Assembly: GCA_023382715.1 (NCBI GenBank)
Contig: JAHDWP010000005.1
Coordinates: forward strand, 1 to 64,000
Source: Anaerolineae bacterium
GTDB lineage: Bacteria > Chloroflexota > Anaerolineae > Aggregatilineales > Aggregatilineaceae
Direction: 5' to 3'
Length of the DNA: 64,000 bases
Below, piece by piece: positions 8,453 through 16,507 of this stretch. The notes under the pieces were generated by a model that searched no databases, had not been told where the DNA came from, and saw nothing but the letters and a program-made list of their open reading frames with translations. The position numbers and the translations under genes are program-made. The stretch's first letter is position 1. The number at the start of each line of letters is the position of its first letter.

Positions 8453-8466
8453 TGTTAGCGCAAACA
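8453..8466. promoter_or_regulatory. LacI-type operator of the importer operon
   Basis: TGTTAGCGCAAACA is a near-perfect palindrome that closely matches the dyad at 9122-9135 before the LacI gene. It begins 7 nt downstream of a -10 box on the minus strand, thus over the expected transcription start, a classic repressor position. Confidence 0.7.
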
Positions 8467-8473
8467 TACCCTC

Positions 8474-8503
8474 AGTATATGCTACTCTGCTCTACCGAGT
8501 CAA
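8474..8503 (-). promoter_or_regulatory. Sigma70-type promoter of the importer operon
   Basis: Minus strand: TTGACT (8503-8498), 18-nt spacer, TATACT (8479-8474). Both boxes are close to consensus. The LacI-type dyad follows directly downstream. Confidence 0.65.
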
Positions 8504-9092
8504 GCAGTTCGGCAGGAACGGGTACACGAGCAGGCTGTTGGGCGATTGCAGAACGCCCCTATCTCCCGGCTCCTTCCCCTGGCTTTGCTGGGGGAAGGGG
8601 GAGAAGCACCTGCCAGATCGTCCCTGGTACATCGGGGCGGAAATAAGTATACGGTTTGGTCTGGTTCAGCCCCCATCCCCGGTCCTTCCCCCCTCGTGGG
8701 GGGAAGGGAGCAGGGCGCAGACTTTCAGCCCCGCCCTGCTGACGGGGAGAGGTTTAGGGTGGGACAAACCATCGAACTGCCGCTGGTGGACTCCCGCCAT
8801 CATGTGCCAGCTCGGCTCGAGGAGAGATTGAGGGGCGAAGCGTTCGCTGAGCAGCCATGATCTTCTCTGGCAACAGCATGTTCGTGGACCCGGCAGGGGC
8901 GGGGTTTGAGGCTCACTCCCACGGTGACGCACCGCGCTCCACAGCCGACATGCGCCCTTCAGGATGCGCCGGGACGCCGGGCCGCGTATCTTTGCGCGCT
9001 CCGGCGGCACCTCAGCCAGGGACTTCCGAAGCTTGGCAAGGCGTCGGGAATCTGAATCGCGCCGCAGGCGAGAGCTATGCGCCGCACCCTGC

Positions 9093-9122
9093 TTGACCTG
9101 CGGCTTTGTCCCGTGATATGAT
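9093..9122 (+). promoter_or_regulatory. Sigma70-type promoter of the LacI gene
   Basis: TTGACC (9093-9098), 18-nt spacer, TATGAT (9117-9122). It has the same spacing as the importer promoter and is followed immediately by the dyad at 9122-9135. Confidence 0.6.
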
Positions 9123-9135
9123 GTTAGCGCTAGCA
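9122..9135. promoter_or_regulatory. LacI-type operator, probable autoregulation site
   Basis: TGTTAGCGCTAGCA is palindromic apart from one position in each arm and shares nine leading bases with the site at 8453. It overlaps the last base of the -10 box and lies 26 nt before the chosen ATG. Confidence 0.7.
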
Positions 9136-9161
9136 GAATGATTCTGGAGACTGGGGAGAGC

Positions 9162-10241
9162 ATGGCGGAGACAGACTCAAAGCGCGCAACGCTGAACGAC
9201 GTCGCCCAGGCGGTGGGCGTGTCATCGCAAACGGTGTCGCGCGTCGTCAACGGCCATCCTTACGTCTCCGACGAGACGCGCCGCCGCGTCCAGGACGCGA
9301 TCCGCAAGCTGGGCTACCGCCCTAACCGGGCGGCGCGCAGCCTGGCCACCCAACGCACGTGCATGTTGGGCATCGTCACCTTTGGCATTGATCATTACGG
9401 CCCGGCCCAGATGGTGACTCACGTCGAGCGGACGGCCAGGGCGCGCGGCTATGGTGTTACGCTCTCGGCCATCCGGGCGCTGACCCCGCACGAGATTCGC
9501 GCCGCGCTGGACGCTCTGGGCGGCAGCGTGGTGGACGGCCTGGTGCTGATCACGCCGGTGACCGGGCTGAGCGCCGCCGACATCGAGGCCTTGTGCGGCC
9601 ACATCCCCTTTGTCCAGATTGACACGGAGCTAGGGGCGAATGTGCCGTCCATTGTCATTGACCAGCATTTCGGCAGCCGCCTGGTCACCCAATACCTGAT
9701 AGACCTGGGCCACCGCGCCCTGTGCGAGATCAGCGGGCCGCTCAACTGGTACGGGGCGCAGGCCCGCCACGAAAGCTGGCTCAAGACCCTGCACCGGGCC
9801 GGGCTGACGCCCGGTCTGTCCGTCGAAGGAGATTGGACGGCGGAAGGCGGCTTTCGTGCTGCCCTGCGCCTGCTGGACGAGGGCGCTGTCTTCAGCGGCC
9901 TGGTGGTCGGCAACGATCAGATGGCGTTGGGGGCCATTCGCGCGCTGCGCGAGCGCGGGCTGCGCGTGCCGGAGGATGTGTCGGTGGTGGGATTTGACGA
10001 CATCCCCGAAGCCGCGTACTTCGAGCCACCCCTGACCACCGTCTGCCAGAACTTCGCGGCGCTGGGCGAGCAGAGCGTCGAATACCTGGTGTCGCTCATT
10101 GACAACCCGCTCACGCCGGTTCATCAGCGCGTGCTGCGCCCACAGTTGATCGAGCGCCATAGCGCCTGCCCGCCGCGCCAGGGGGCGTTCTTTCTGGAGG
10201 GCGAAATCGCACTGTCGAGGCGCAGCGAAGAGGCGGATTGA
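9162..10241 (+). CDS. LacI-family transcriptional regulator of the sugar importer operon
   Basis: A 359-residue repressor. The N-terminal helix-turn-helix (residues 8-28, LNDVAQAVGVSSQTVSRVVN) and hinge (about 48-60, with the Leu-Ala typical of the minor-groove helix) precede a sugar-binding core related to RbsB; VPEDVSVVGFDDIPEAAYF is the family signature. The start at 9162 has GGGGAG seven nt upstream; an ATG at 9138 lacks a site and would sit almost on the operator. It is divergent from the importer operon and should repress both operators until the sugar binds. Confidence 0.9.
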   Translation: MAETDSKRATLNDVAQAVGVSSQTVSRVVNGHPYVSDETRRRVQDAIRKLGYRPNRAARSLATQRTCMLGIVTFGIDHYGPAQMVTHVERTARARGYGVTLSAIRALTPHEIRAALDALGGSVVDGLVLITPVTGLSAADIEALCGHIPFVQIDTELGANVPSIVIDQHFGSRLVTQYLIDLGHRALCEISGPLNWYGAQARHESWLKTLHRAGLTPGLSVEGDWTAEGGFRAALRLLDEGAVFSGLVVGNDQMALGAIRALRERGLRVPEDVSVVGFDDIPEAAYFEPPLTTVCQNFAALGEQSVEYLVSLIDNPLTPVHQRVLRPQLIERHSACPPRQGAFFLEGEIALSRRSEEAD

Positions 10242-10252
10242 GGTTGGCGTGT

Positions 10253-10290
10253 CCCCTCGCCTGCGTGCAGGTGAAGGGTCTTCTTTTTGG
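10253..10290 (+). terminator. Rho-independent terminator after the LacI gene
   Basis: Arms 10253-10264 and 10267-10278 pair with one mismatch and one G-U wobble around a very short loop, and are followed by GTCTTCTTTTT. It starts 12 nt after the stop codon. It separates the LacI transcript from the downstream kinase. Confidence 0.55.
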
Positions 10291-10389
10291 CAAAGGATTT
10301 TTGATCATGGAATGTTCTTTCCGGCGCGCGATCGTACTGGTCGCCCTTCTGATTTTCCTCGCCCGCAGCGCCCACCAGGATGGTGCGCG

Positions 10390-11907
10390 ATGAGCCTGCT
10401 GGGCATTGACATCGGAACCACCGGCTGCAAGCTGCTCGCCCTGGCCACGGACGGGCAGATCATCGCCACCGCCGCCCGCGAATACGACACGCTGCGCCCG
10501 CAGCCCGACTGGGCCGAGCTGGACAGCGCGCGCGTCTGGGCGCTGGTCTGCGACGCCATCCGCGAAGTCGCCGCGCAGACAGCCCACGATCCCATCACCG
10601 CTATCTGCGCCGCTTCGATGGGCGAGGCCATGACGCCCGTCTCGGCGGAGCGCGCGATTCTCGGCAACTGCATCCTGGGCTTCGACACGCGCGGCGCGGA
10701 GACGCTGAATCAGTTGGCCGCGCTCGACCCGCTGGCCTTCTTCGCGCGCAGCGGCAATGCGCCCGCCGTCGTCTACGGCGGCCCCAAGCTAATCTGGCTG
10801 CGCGATCACCGCCCGGAGCTTTTCGAGAAGACGTACAAGTTCCTGTCCTGGGCGGACCTGGCCATGTACCTGCTGGGCGGCGAGCCAGTCGCCGACTTCG
10901 GGCTGGCCAACCGCTCGCTGTTCCTGGATGTGGAGGCGGAGGCGTGGTCGGGCGAGACGCTCGCCCTGGTGGGGATGCCCGCCGACAAGCTGCCCGCCCT
11001 GGCGCGCCCCGGCACGCCGGTGGGCACGGTGCCGCCCGCTGTGGCCGCCGAGCTGGGCCTGCCGCCCGGCGCGACTCTTGTCGTCGGCACGCACGATCAG
11101 TGCGCCAACGCCCTGGGCGCGGGGGCCATTCGCCCCGGCATGGCCGCCTACGGGCTGGGCACCTATGTCTGCATCACGCCCGTCTACGACACCCTCCCCC
11201 CCGCCGCGCCGATGATCGCCGCCGGGCTGAATGTCGAGCACCACACCGTGCCGGGTCTCTTCGTCAGCTTCTATTACAACCTGACCGGCGGCGCGCTGCT
11301 CAAGTGGTTCCGCGACACGCTCGCCCCGCTGGAGCACGCGGCAGCGCGGGCGCGCGGCGAGGATGTCTATGACCTGCTGCTGGCCGAGATGCCCGCCGGG
11401 CCGACCGGCCTGCTGGTGCTGCCCCACTTCGCGCCGACCGGCCCGCCCGCCCACGACCCACATCCCTATGGGCTGATCGCCGGGCTGACGCTGGCCACGT
11501 CGCGCGGCGAGTTCATCAAGGGGCTGCTGGAAGGCGTCACCTATTACTTCCGCGAGGGGCTGGATCACCTGGCGCGGGCGGGCATTGCCATCGAGGAGTA
11601 CCGCGTCACCGGTGGCGGTGCGCGCTCGGACGCCTGGCTGCAGATCAAGGCGGACATCCTGGGCAGACCGCTGGCCCGCCCGCGTATCACCGAGGCCGGC
11701 GCGCTCGGCGCGGCGATCCTGGCCGGGCTGGGGGCGGGCGTCTTCAGCAGCACGGAGGAGGCGGTGCGCGCCCTGGTGCAGGTCGAGCGCGTCTTCACAC
11801 CCGATGCGGTGCGCCATCGCCAGTACGAGGAACGGTTCGCCCTCTACGGGCAGTTATACCCGTTCAGCCGGGCGCTGCGCGATGCAGCCCCGGCATCTGT
11901 GCCGTGA
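10390..11907 (+). CDS. FGGY-family carbohydrate kinase, xylulokinase-like
   Basis: A 505-residue ATP-dependent sugar kinase. Phosphate loop 1 is GIDIGTTGCK at residues 5-14; the C-terminal ATPase fold has YRVTGGGARSDAWLQIKAD and EAGALGAAILAG (about 415-450). Length and domain order fit xylulokinase-like FGGY enzymes. The start follows an open frame without a good ribosome site, so the exact N-terminus rests on conservation of MSLLGIDIG. It lies between the LacI gene and araB in the same direction. The substrate (a ketopentose, another ketose or a polyol) cannot be read from the sequence. Confidence 0.85.
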   Translation: MSLLGIDIGTTGCKLLALATDGQIIATAAREYDTLRPQPDWAELDSARVWALVCDAIREVAAQTAHDPITAICAASMGEAMTPVSAERAILGNCILGFDTRGAETLNQLAALDPLAFFARSGNAPAVVYGGPKLIWLRDHRPELFEKTYKFLSWADLAMYLLGGEPVADFGLANRSLFLDVEAEAWSGETLALVGMPADKLPALARPGTPVGTVPPAVAAELGLPPGATLVVGTHDQCANALGAGAIRPGMAAYGLGTYVCITPVYDTLPPAAPMIAAGLNVEHHTVPGLFVSFYYNLTGGALLKWFRDTLAPLEHAAARARGEDVYDLLLAEMPAGPTGLLVLPHFAPTGPPAHDPHPYGLIAGLTLATSRGEFIKGLLEGVTYYFREGLDHLARAGIAIEEYRVTGGGARSDAWLQIKADILGRPLARPRITEAGALGAAILAGLGAGVFSSTEEAVRALVQVERVFTPDAVRHRQYEERFALYGQLYPFSRALRDAAPASVP

Positions 11908-12233
11908 GGGGTGGGCAGCGTGTCTGTACTTCTGAGGAACTTTAGAGACCGCTTGAGAAGTTGTTTCCCCCCACCCCAAACCCCTCTCCCACAAGGAGGG
12001 AGGGGCTTAGCGGGTGCGCTTTTCTCCCTTCCCCCACAAGGGGGGAAGGGTCGGGGATGGGGGTAAAGCCAGGCGCACGAGTTCTCAAACGGCCTCTTAT
12101 GCTGGATTGGCTGCCTTTTTCTCCATTTCTCAGGTTGAGCGGGGGCAAGGGCCGGGGATGGAGGGACGCAATGCGGCAGGGGCGATCTCGCTAGAAGTCG
12201 GCAGTCCTGGACAACGAAGGAGTGGAACCATCT
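11908..12233. other. Gene-free gap with C-rich inverted repeats
   Basis: Blocks of CCCCTCTCCCAC.. / GGAGGGAGGGG (about 11978-12010) and CTTCCCCCAC / GGGGGGAAGGG (about 12028-12052) form hairpins of the dispersed family. No gene is seen. A GAAGGAG ribosome site for araB lies at 12216-12222. Confidence 0.5.
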
Positions 12234-13901
12234 ATGGCGAACGACACATACGCGATTGGCGTGGACTTCGGGACGGAATCCGGGCGTGCGGTGATCGTGC
12301 GCGTTCGCGACGGGGCGGAGCTGGGCAGCGCCGTCTACCAGTACCCCGACGGCGTCATTGACGAGCGCCTGCCGACCAGCGGCGAGCGGCTGCCACCGGA
12401 GTGGGCGCTGCAAAACCCGGACGACTATATCGGCGTCTTCAAGAATGCGGTGCCGGCGGCGCTCAAGGCCAGCGGGATCGATCCGGCGGACGTGATCGGC
12501 ATCGGCATTGACTTCACCGCCTGCACGATGATGCCCACCCTGGCCGATGGCACGCCGCTGTGCCGCGTCCCGCAGTGGCGCGACAACCCGCACGCCTGGG
12601 TCAAGCTGTGGAAGCACCACGCCGCCCAGCCCGAAGCCGACATGATCAACGAGACGGCGCGGCAGATGGGCGAAGGCTGGCTGGGGCGCTATGGCGGCAA
12701 AATCTCATCGGAGTGGTTCTTCAGCAAGGCCCTGCAGATCCTCAACGAAGCGCCGGAAGCCTACCGCGCTGCCGAGCGGCTGATCGAAGCGGCGGACTGG
12801 GTGGTGTGGCAACTGTGCGGCGTCGAGACGCGCAACACCTGCACGGCGGGCTACAAGGCCATTTATCAGGACGGCAAATTCCCGGACAAGAAGTACCTGG
12901 CCGCGCTGCACCCAGAGCTGGCTGCTGTCGTCGAGGCGAAGATGGCCGCGCCGCTGGCCCCCCTGGGCGGGCGCGCCGGCGGCCTGACCGCCGAAGCCGC
13001 CGCCTGGATGGGCCTGAAGCCGGGCATCGCCATCGCCGTGGCCAACGTGGACGCGCACGTGACCGTGCCCGCCGCCCAGGTGACCGAGCCGGGGCGCATG
13101 GTCATGATCATGGGCACCAGCATCTGCCACATGGTGCTCAGCGAGACGCTGCACGAGGTGCCCGGCATGTGCGGCGTGGTGGACGGCGGGATCGTCCCCG
13201 GCCTGTACGGCTACGAGGCCGGGCAGAGCGGCGTGGGCGACATCTTCGCCTGGTTCGTGGACAACGCCGTGCCGCCCGAATATCACGAGGCGGCCCAAGC
13301 GCAGGGCATGGACCTGCACGCCTACCTGGAAGCCGAAGCCGCCCGCCAGAAGCCCGGCGAGCACGGCCTGCTGGCGCTCGACTGGTGGAACGGTAACCGC
13401 TCGGTGCTGGTGGACGTGGACCTGGGCGGCCTGCTGATCGGGGCCACGCTGGGCACGCGCGCCCCGGACATCTACCGCGCGCTGATCGAGGCGACGGCCT
13501 TCGGCACGCGGGTGATCATCGAGGCGTTCGAGCGCAGCGGTGTGCCGATCACCGAGCTGGTGGCGGCGGGCGGCCTGCCGGAGAAGAACAAGCTGCTGAT
13601 GCAGATTTACTCCGACGTGACGGGCCGCGAATTCCGCACCATCGGCAGCGCGCAGGGGCCGGCGCTGGGCAGCGCCATGCACGCGGCGGTGGCGGCGGGG
13701 GCTTACCCGGACATCCAGGCGGCAGCCCAGGCGATGGGCAAGCTCAAGGACGAGGTGTTCAGGCCCATTGCCGAGCACCAGGCCGTCTATGACCATCTGT
13801 TCGCCGAGTACGTCACGCTGTACGACTACTTCGGGCGCGGCGAGAACGACGTGATGAAGCGCCTGCGCAAGATTCGCAACCAGGCGAGAGGGTTGGAGTG
13901 A
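12234..13901 (+). CDS. araB: L-ribulokinase
   Basis: A 555-residue FGGY kinase of the AraB type, converting L-ribulose to L-ribulose 5-phosphate. The N-terminal phosphate loop GVDFGTESGRAV is at about 8-19, followed by the insert typical of ribulokinases; GMCGVVDGGIVPGLYGYEAG (about 310) and VAAGGLPEKNKLLMQIYSDV (about 442) are characteristic. Length matches AraB (about 560). ATG 12234 is preferred over the GTG at 12222, which lies inside the GAAGGAG site. The stop overlaps the araD start by one base (TGATG), so the genes form an operon. Confidence 0.92.
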   Translation: MANDTYAIGVDFGTESGRAVIVRVRDGAELGSAVYQYPDGVIDERLPTSGERLPPEWALQNPDDYIGVFKNAVPAALKASGIDPADVIGIGIDFTACTMMPTLADGTPLCRVPQWRDNPHAWVKLWKHHAAQPEADMINETARQMGEGWLGRYGGKISSEWFFSKALQILNEAPEAYRAAERLIEAADWVVWQLCGVETRNTCTAGYKAIYQDGKFPDKKYLAALHPELAAVVEAKMAAPLAPLGGRAGGLTAEAAAWMGLKPGIAIAVANVDAHVTVPAAQVTEPGRMVMIMGTSICHMVLSETLHEVPGMCGVVDGGIVPGLYGYEAGQSGVGDIFAWFVDNAVPPEYHEAAQAQGMDLHAYLEAEAARQKPGEHGLLALDWWNGNRSVLVDVDLGGLLIGATLGTRAPDIYRALIEATAFGTRVIIEAFERSGVPITELVAAGGLPEKNKLLMQIYSDVTGREFRTIGSAQGPALGSAMHAAVAAGAYPDIQAAAQAMGKLKDEVFRPIAEHQAVYDHLFAEYVTLYDYFGRGENDVMKRLRKIRNQARGLE

Positions 13902-14557
13902 TGCTCGAAAAACTGCGCAAGGTCGTCGCCGATCTGCACGCCGAATTGCCGCGCAACAACCTGGTGACCTGGACCAGCGGCAACATCAGCGGGCGCGACG
14001 CGGCGACGGGTCACGTGGTCATCAAGCCCAGCGGCGTCACCTTCGACGAGCTGGGACCGCACAACATGGTCGTGGTGGACGCGGACGCGCGCGTGGTCGA
14101 GGGCGACCACAAGCCCTCGTCCGACACGGCCACACACTGCGCCATCTACCGCGCCATGCCTCAGGTCGGCGGCATCGTGCACACGCACAGCCCCTATGCC
14201 ACCGCCTGGGCCGCGCTGGGCCGCGACATCCCGTGCGTGCTGACGGCGATGGCCGACGAGTTCGGCGGGGTGATCCCCTGCGGCGGCTTCGCGCTGATCG
14301 GCGGCGAGGAGATCGGGCGCGAAGTGGTGCGCGTGCTGCGCGAGGGGCCAAACCCGCGCTCGCCAGCGGTGATCATGCAGAATCACGGCGTGTTCACCGT
14401 CGGGCCGACGCCCAGGGCGGCGGTCAAGGCGGCGATCATGTGCGAGGACGTGGCGCGCACCGTCTTCCTGGCCTGCCAACTGGGCGAGCCGATCCCGATC
14501 GCGGCGGAGGACATCGCCAGGCTGCACGAGCGCTATACGACGGTCTATGGGCAGTAG
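13901..14557 (+). CDS. araD: L-ribulose-5-phosphate 4-epimerase, class II aldolase fold
   Basis: A 218-residue zinc enzyme interconverting L-ribulose 5-phosphate and D-xylulose 5-phosphate. Visible: TWTSGNISGRD (about 24-34), KPSGV, SSDTATH with the catalytic acidic region, zinc ligands in VHTHSPYATAWA (His pair at about 92-94), and QNHGVF. Some L-fuculose-phosphate aldolases look alike, but direct coupling to araB supports AraD. The start ATG overlaps the araB stop. Confidence 0.85.
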   Translation: MLEKLRKVVADLHAELPRNNLVTWTSGNISGRDAATGHVVIKPSGVTFDELGPHNMVVVDADARVVEGDHKPSSDTATHCAIYRAMPQVGGIVHTHSPYATAWAALGRDIPCVLTAMADEFGGVIPCGGFALIGGEEIGREVVRVLREGPNPRSPAVIMQNHGVFTVGPTPRAAVKAAIMCEDVARTVFLACQLGEPIPIAAEDIARLHERYTTVYGQ

Positions 14558-14566
14558 AACCGATCT

Positions 14567-14650
14567 CACCCCCGTTTCGCTTCGCTCAACTTCCCCTTCT
14601 CCGTTGACGGAGAGGGGGCAAGCCGAGCGTAGCGAGGCTGGGGGTGAGGT
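14567..14650. repeat. CCCTCTCC-type inverted repeat, second copy
   Basis: Near-copy of the block at 40-132: CTCACCCCC outer arm, inner CCCCTTCTCCGT / ACGGAGAGGGGG, and the same AAGCCGAGCGTAGCGAGGCT stretch. It lies just after araD. Confidence 0.7.
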
Positions 14651-14673
14651 AAAGCGGCGCAGGCTCGGAGATC

Positions 14674-14706
14674 AGACTTCCGAAGTCTCGAAGACTTCGG
14701 AAGTCT
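14674..14706. repeat. Palindromic element, AGACTTCC family
   Basis: Two 15-bp arms, each AGACTTCC/CGGAAGTCT-type, at 14674-14688 and 14692-14706 with loop CGA. The arms are themselves partly palindromic. It lies between araD and the isomerase-like gene. Confidence 0.8.
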
Positions 14707-14769
14707 AGAGGCGGGAATCTCCTGCGCCGATTTCTATGAGAGTGGGCCTATCTATCACGAGGGAGAATC

Positions 14770-16188
14770 ATGAAGAAAGAGATCACCTTAGGGCTAATCG
14801 TCGGCAACCGGGGCTTCTTCCCCAGCCATCTGTGCGAGTCCGGGCGCGAGACCGTGCTGAAGGTGCTCGCCGAGGAGGGCATCAAGGTCGTTGCGCTCGG
14901 CGTGCAGGACACCGAATACGGCAGCGTGGAGAGCCTGGGCGACGCGCACAAGTGCGCCGAGCTGTTCCGCGCCCACCGCGACGAGATTGACGGCGTGCTG
15001 GTGACGCTGCCCAACTTCGGCGACGAGCGCGGCACCTCCAACACGCTGCGCTTCGCCGACCTGGGCGTGCCGGTGCTCATCCACGCCTTCCCGGACGACC
15101 CAACCAAGATGGACCTGCAATGGCGGCGCGACAGCTTCTGCGGCAAGATGTCGCTGTGCAACAACCTGCGCCAGTACGGTATCCCCTTCAGCCTGACGGC
15201 GCTGCACACGGTAGACCCTGAGTCGGAGAGCTTCCGCGCCGACCTGCGCCGCTTCGCGGCGGTGTGTCGCGTGGCGCGCGGGATGCGCCGCGCCCGCTTC
15301 GGGATGCTCGGCGCGCGCCCGGTGGCCTTCAACACGGTGCGCTTCAGCGAGAAGCTCTTCGAGCATGCCGGCCTCTCGGTCGAGACGCTCGACCTGTCCG
15401 AAGCCTACGGGCGCATCGCCCGCCTGGCCGACGACGATGCGCGCGTGACGGCCAAGCTCGATGCGATCAAAGCCTACGCCAGCGTCGCCAGGATTCCGCC
15501 GGTGGCCCTGAACAAGATCGCCAAGCTGGGCGTGGTGATGGACGAGTGGATCGCCGCCAATGAATATGACGCGACGGCTGTCCAGTGCTGGACGAGCCTG
15601 CAGGAGTTCTTCGGCGTGGTGCCCTGCACGCTGATGAGTATGCTCAGCGAGGGGCTGATGCCCTCCGCCTGCGAGACGGACATCGCCGGGACCGCGGCCA
15701 TGTACGCCATGGCCCTCGCCTCTGGCAAGCCGAGCGCGCTGGTGGACTGGAACAACAACTACGGTGACGACCCGGACAAGGGCGTGGTCTTCCACTGCTC
15801 CAACTTCCCCAAGAGCGTCTTCGTGGATGAAGTCCAGGACATCAACTACCAGGACATCATCGCCGGCACGGTGGGCAAAGACAACACCTGGGGCACGCTG
15901 CAGGGGCGCGTCAAGGCCGCGCCGTTCACCTACCTGCGCATCAGCACCGACGACCTGAACGGAAAGATCGTCGCCTACGTGGGCGAGGGTGAGTTCACCA
16001 CCGACCCGATCAGCACCTTCGGCGGGCACGGCGTGGTGCGCGTGCCCAACTACCAGAAGCTGCTGGCCTACATCTGCGAGAACGGCTACGAGCATCATGT
16101 CGCCGTCAACCAGACGCTGGTCGCCGATGCCGTCTACGAGGCGCTGACCAAGTACCTCGGCTGGGGCGTGTACTACCACAAGGGGTAG
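14770..16188 (+). CDS. L-fucose/L-arabinose isomerase-family protein
   Basis: A 472-residue protein of the FucI/AraA-like isomerase superfamily (COG2407 type): aldose-ketose isomerisation with a divalent metal. Visible are a Rossmann-like N-domain (LGLIVGNRGFFPSHLCESGR), the central CWTSLQEFFGVVPCTLMSML, the catalytic-type EGLMPSACETDIAGTAAMYA with the Glu and Asp expected as metal ligands (about 297-318), and a C-terminal GGHGVVRVPNYQ. It follows araB-araD with a 212-nt gap, and no classical AraA is in the window, so it may serve as the L-arabinose isomerase. Substrate preference is inferred from context only. Confidence 0.75.
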   Translation: MKKEITLGLIVGNRGFFPSHLCESGRETVLKVLAEEGIKVVALGVQDTEYGSVESLGDAHKCAELFRAHRDEIDGVLVTLPNFGDERGTSNTLRFADLGVPVLIHAFPDDPTKMDLQWRRDSFCGKMSLCNNLRQYGIPFSLTALHTVDPESESFRADLRRFAAVCRVARGMRRARFGMLGARPVAFNTVRFSEKLFEHAGLSVETLDLSEAYGRIARLADDDARVTAKLDAIKAYASVARIPPVALNKIAKLGVVMDEWIAANEYDATAVQCWTSLQEFFGVVPCTLMSMLSEGLMPSACETDIAGTAAMYAMALASGKPSALVDWNNNYGDDPDKGVVFHCSNFPKSVFVDEVQDINYQDIIAGTVGKDNTWGTLQGRVKAAPFTYLRISTDDLNGKIVAYVGEGEFTTDPISTFGGHGVVRVPNYQKLLAYICENGYEHHVAVNQTLVADAVYEALTKYLGWGVYYHKG

Positions 16189-16507
16189 CGGTGCGCCGGG
16201 GCAGATGCGCAGCGCCCCTCCCCCTGGAGGTGCCACGCCCAGCGAAGCAAGTCCCCCTCTCTAGCCGAGCTAGAGAGGGGGATTGAGGGGGTGAGGCATA
16301 AAGGCCCCCTCCCCGGCGCCAGATAGTTTCCGCGCATGCTATAATCTCGCCGTTACGCTGCGGCTGAAATTCAGGCCCTTTTCATATTCTCGCCACGTTT
16401 CGACTTCATAGAACCGTTCAATCCAGGCTATACTGAAGGCGGACCGTCTGAGGCGCGGGTGCCGCGTTCACGGCAGGCAGTGCCCGCTGTATGGGAGGGT
16501 GTGGGTG
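16189..16507. other. Gene-free gap with hairpin repeat
   Basis: It holds a 13-bp CCCCCTCTCTAGC hairpin (16253-16265/16269-16281, loop CGA) of the dispersed family, then an A/T-richer promoter stretch for the protease gene. Confidence 0.6.
16337..16345 (+). promoter_or_regulatory. Candidate extended -10 promoter for the M6 protease gene
   Basis: TGCTATAAT is a perfect extended -10 element, about 160 nt before the ATG; no good -35 is seen. An alternative is TTCATA-18-TATACT at 16405-16434. Confidence 0.35.
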
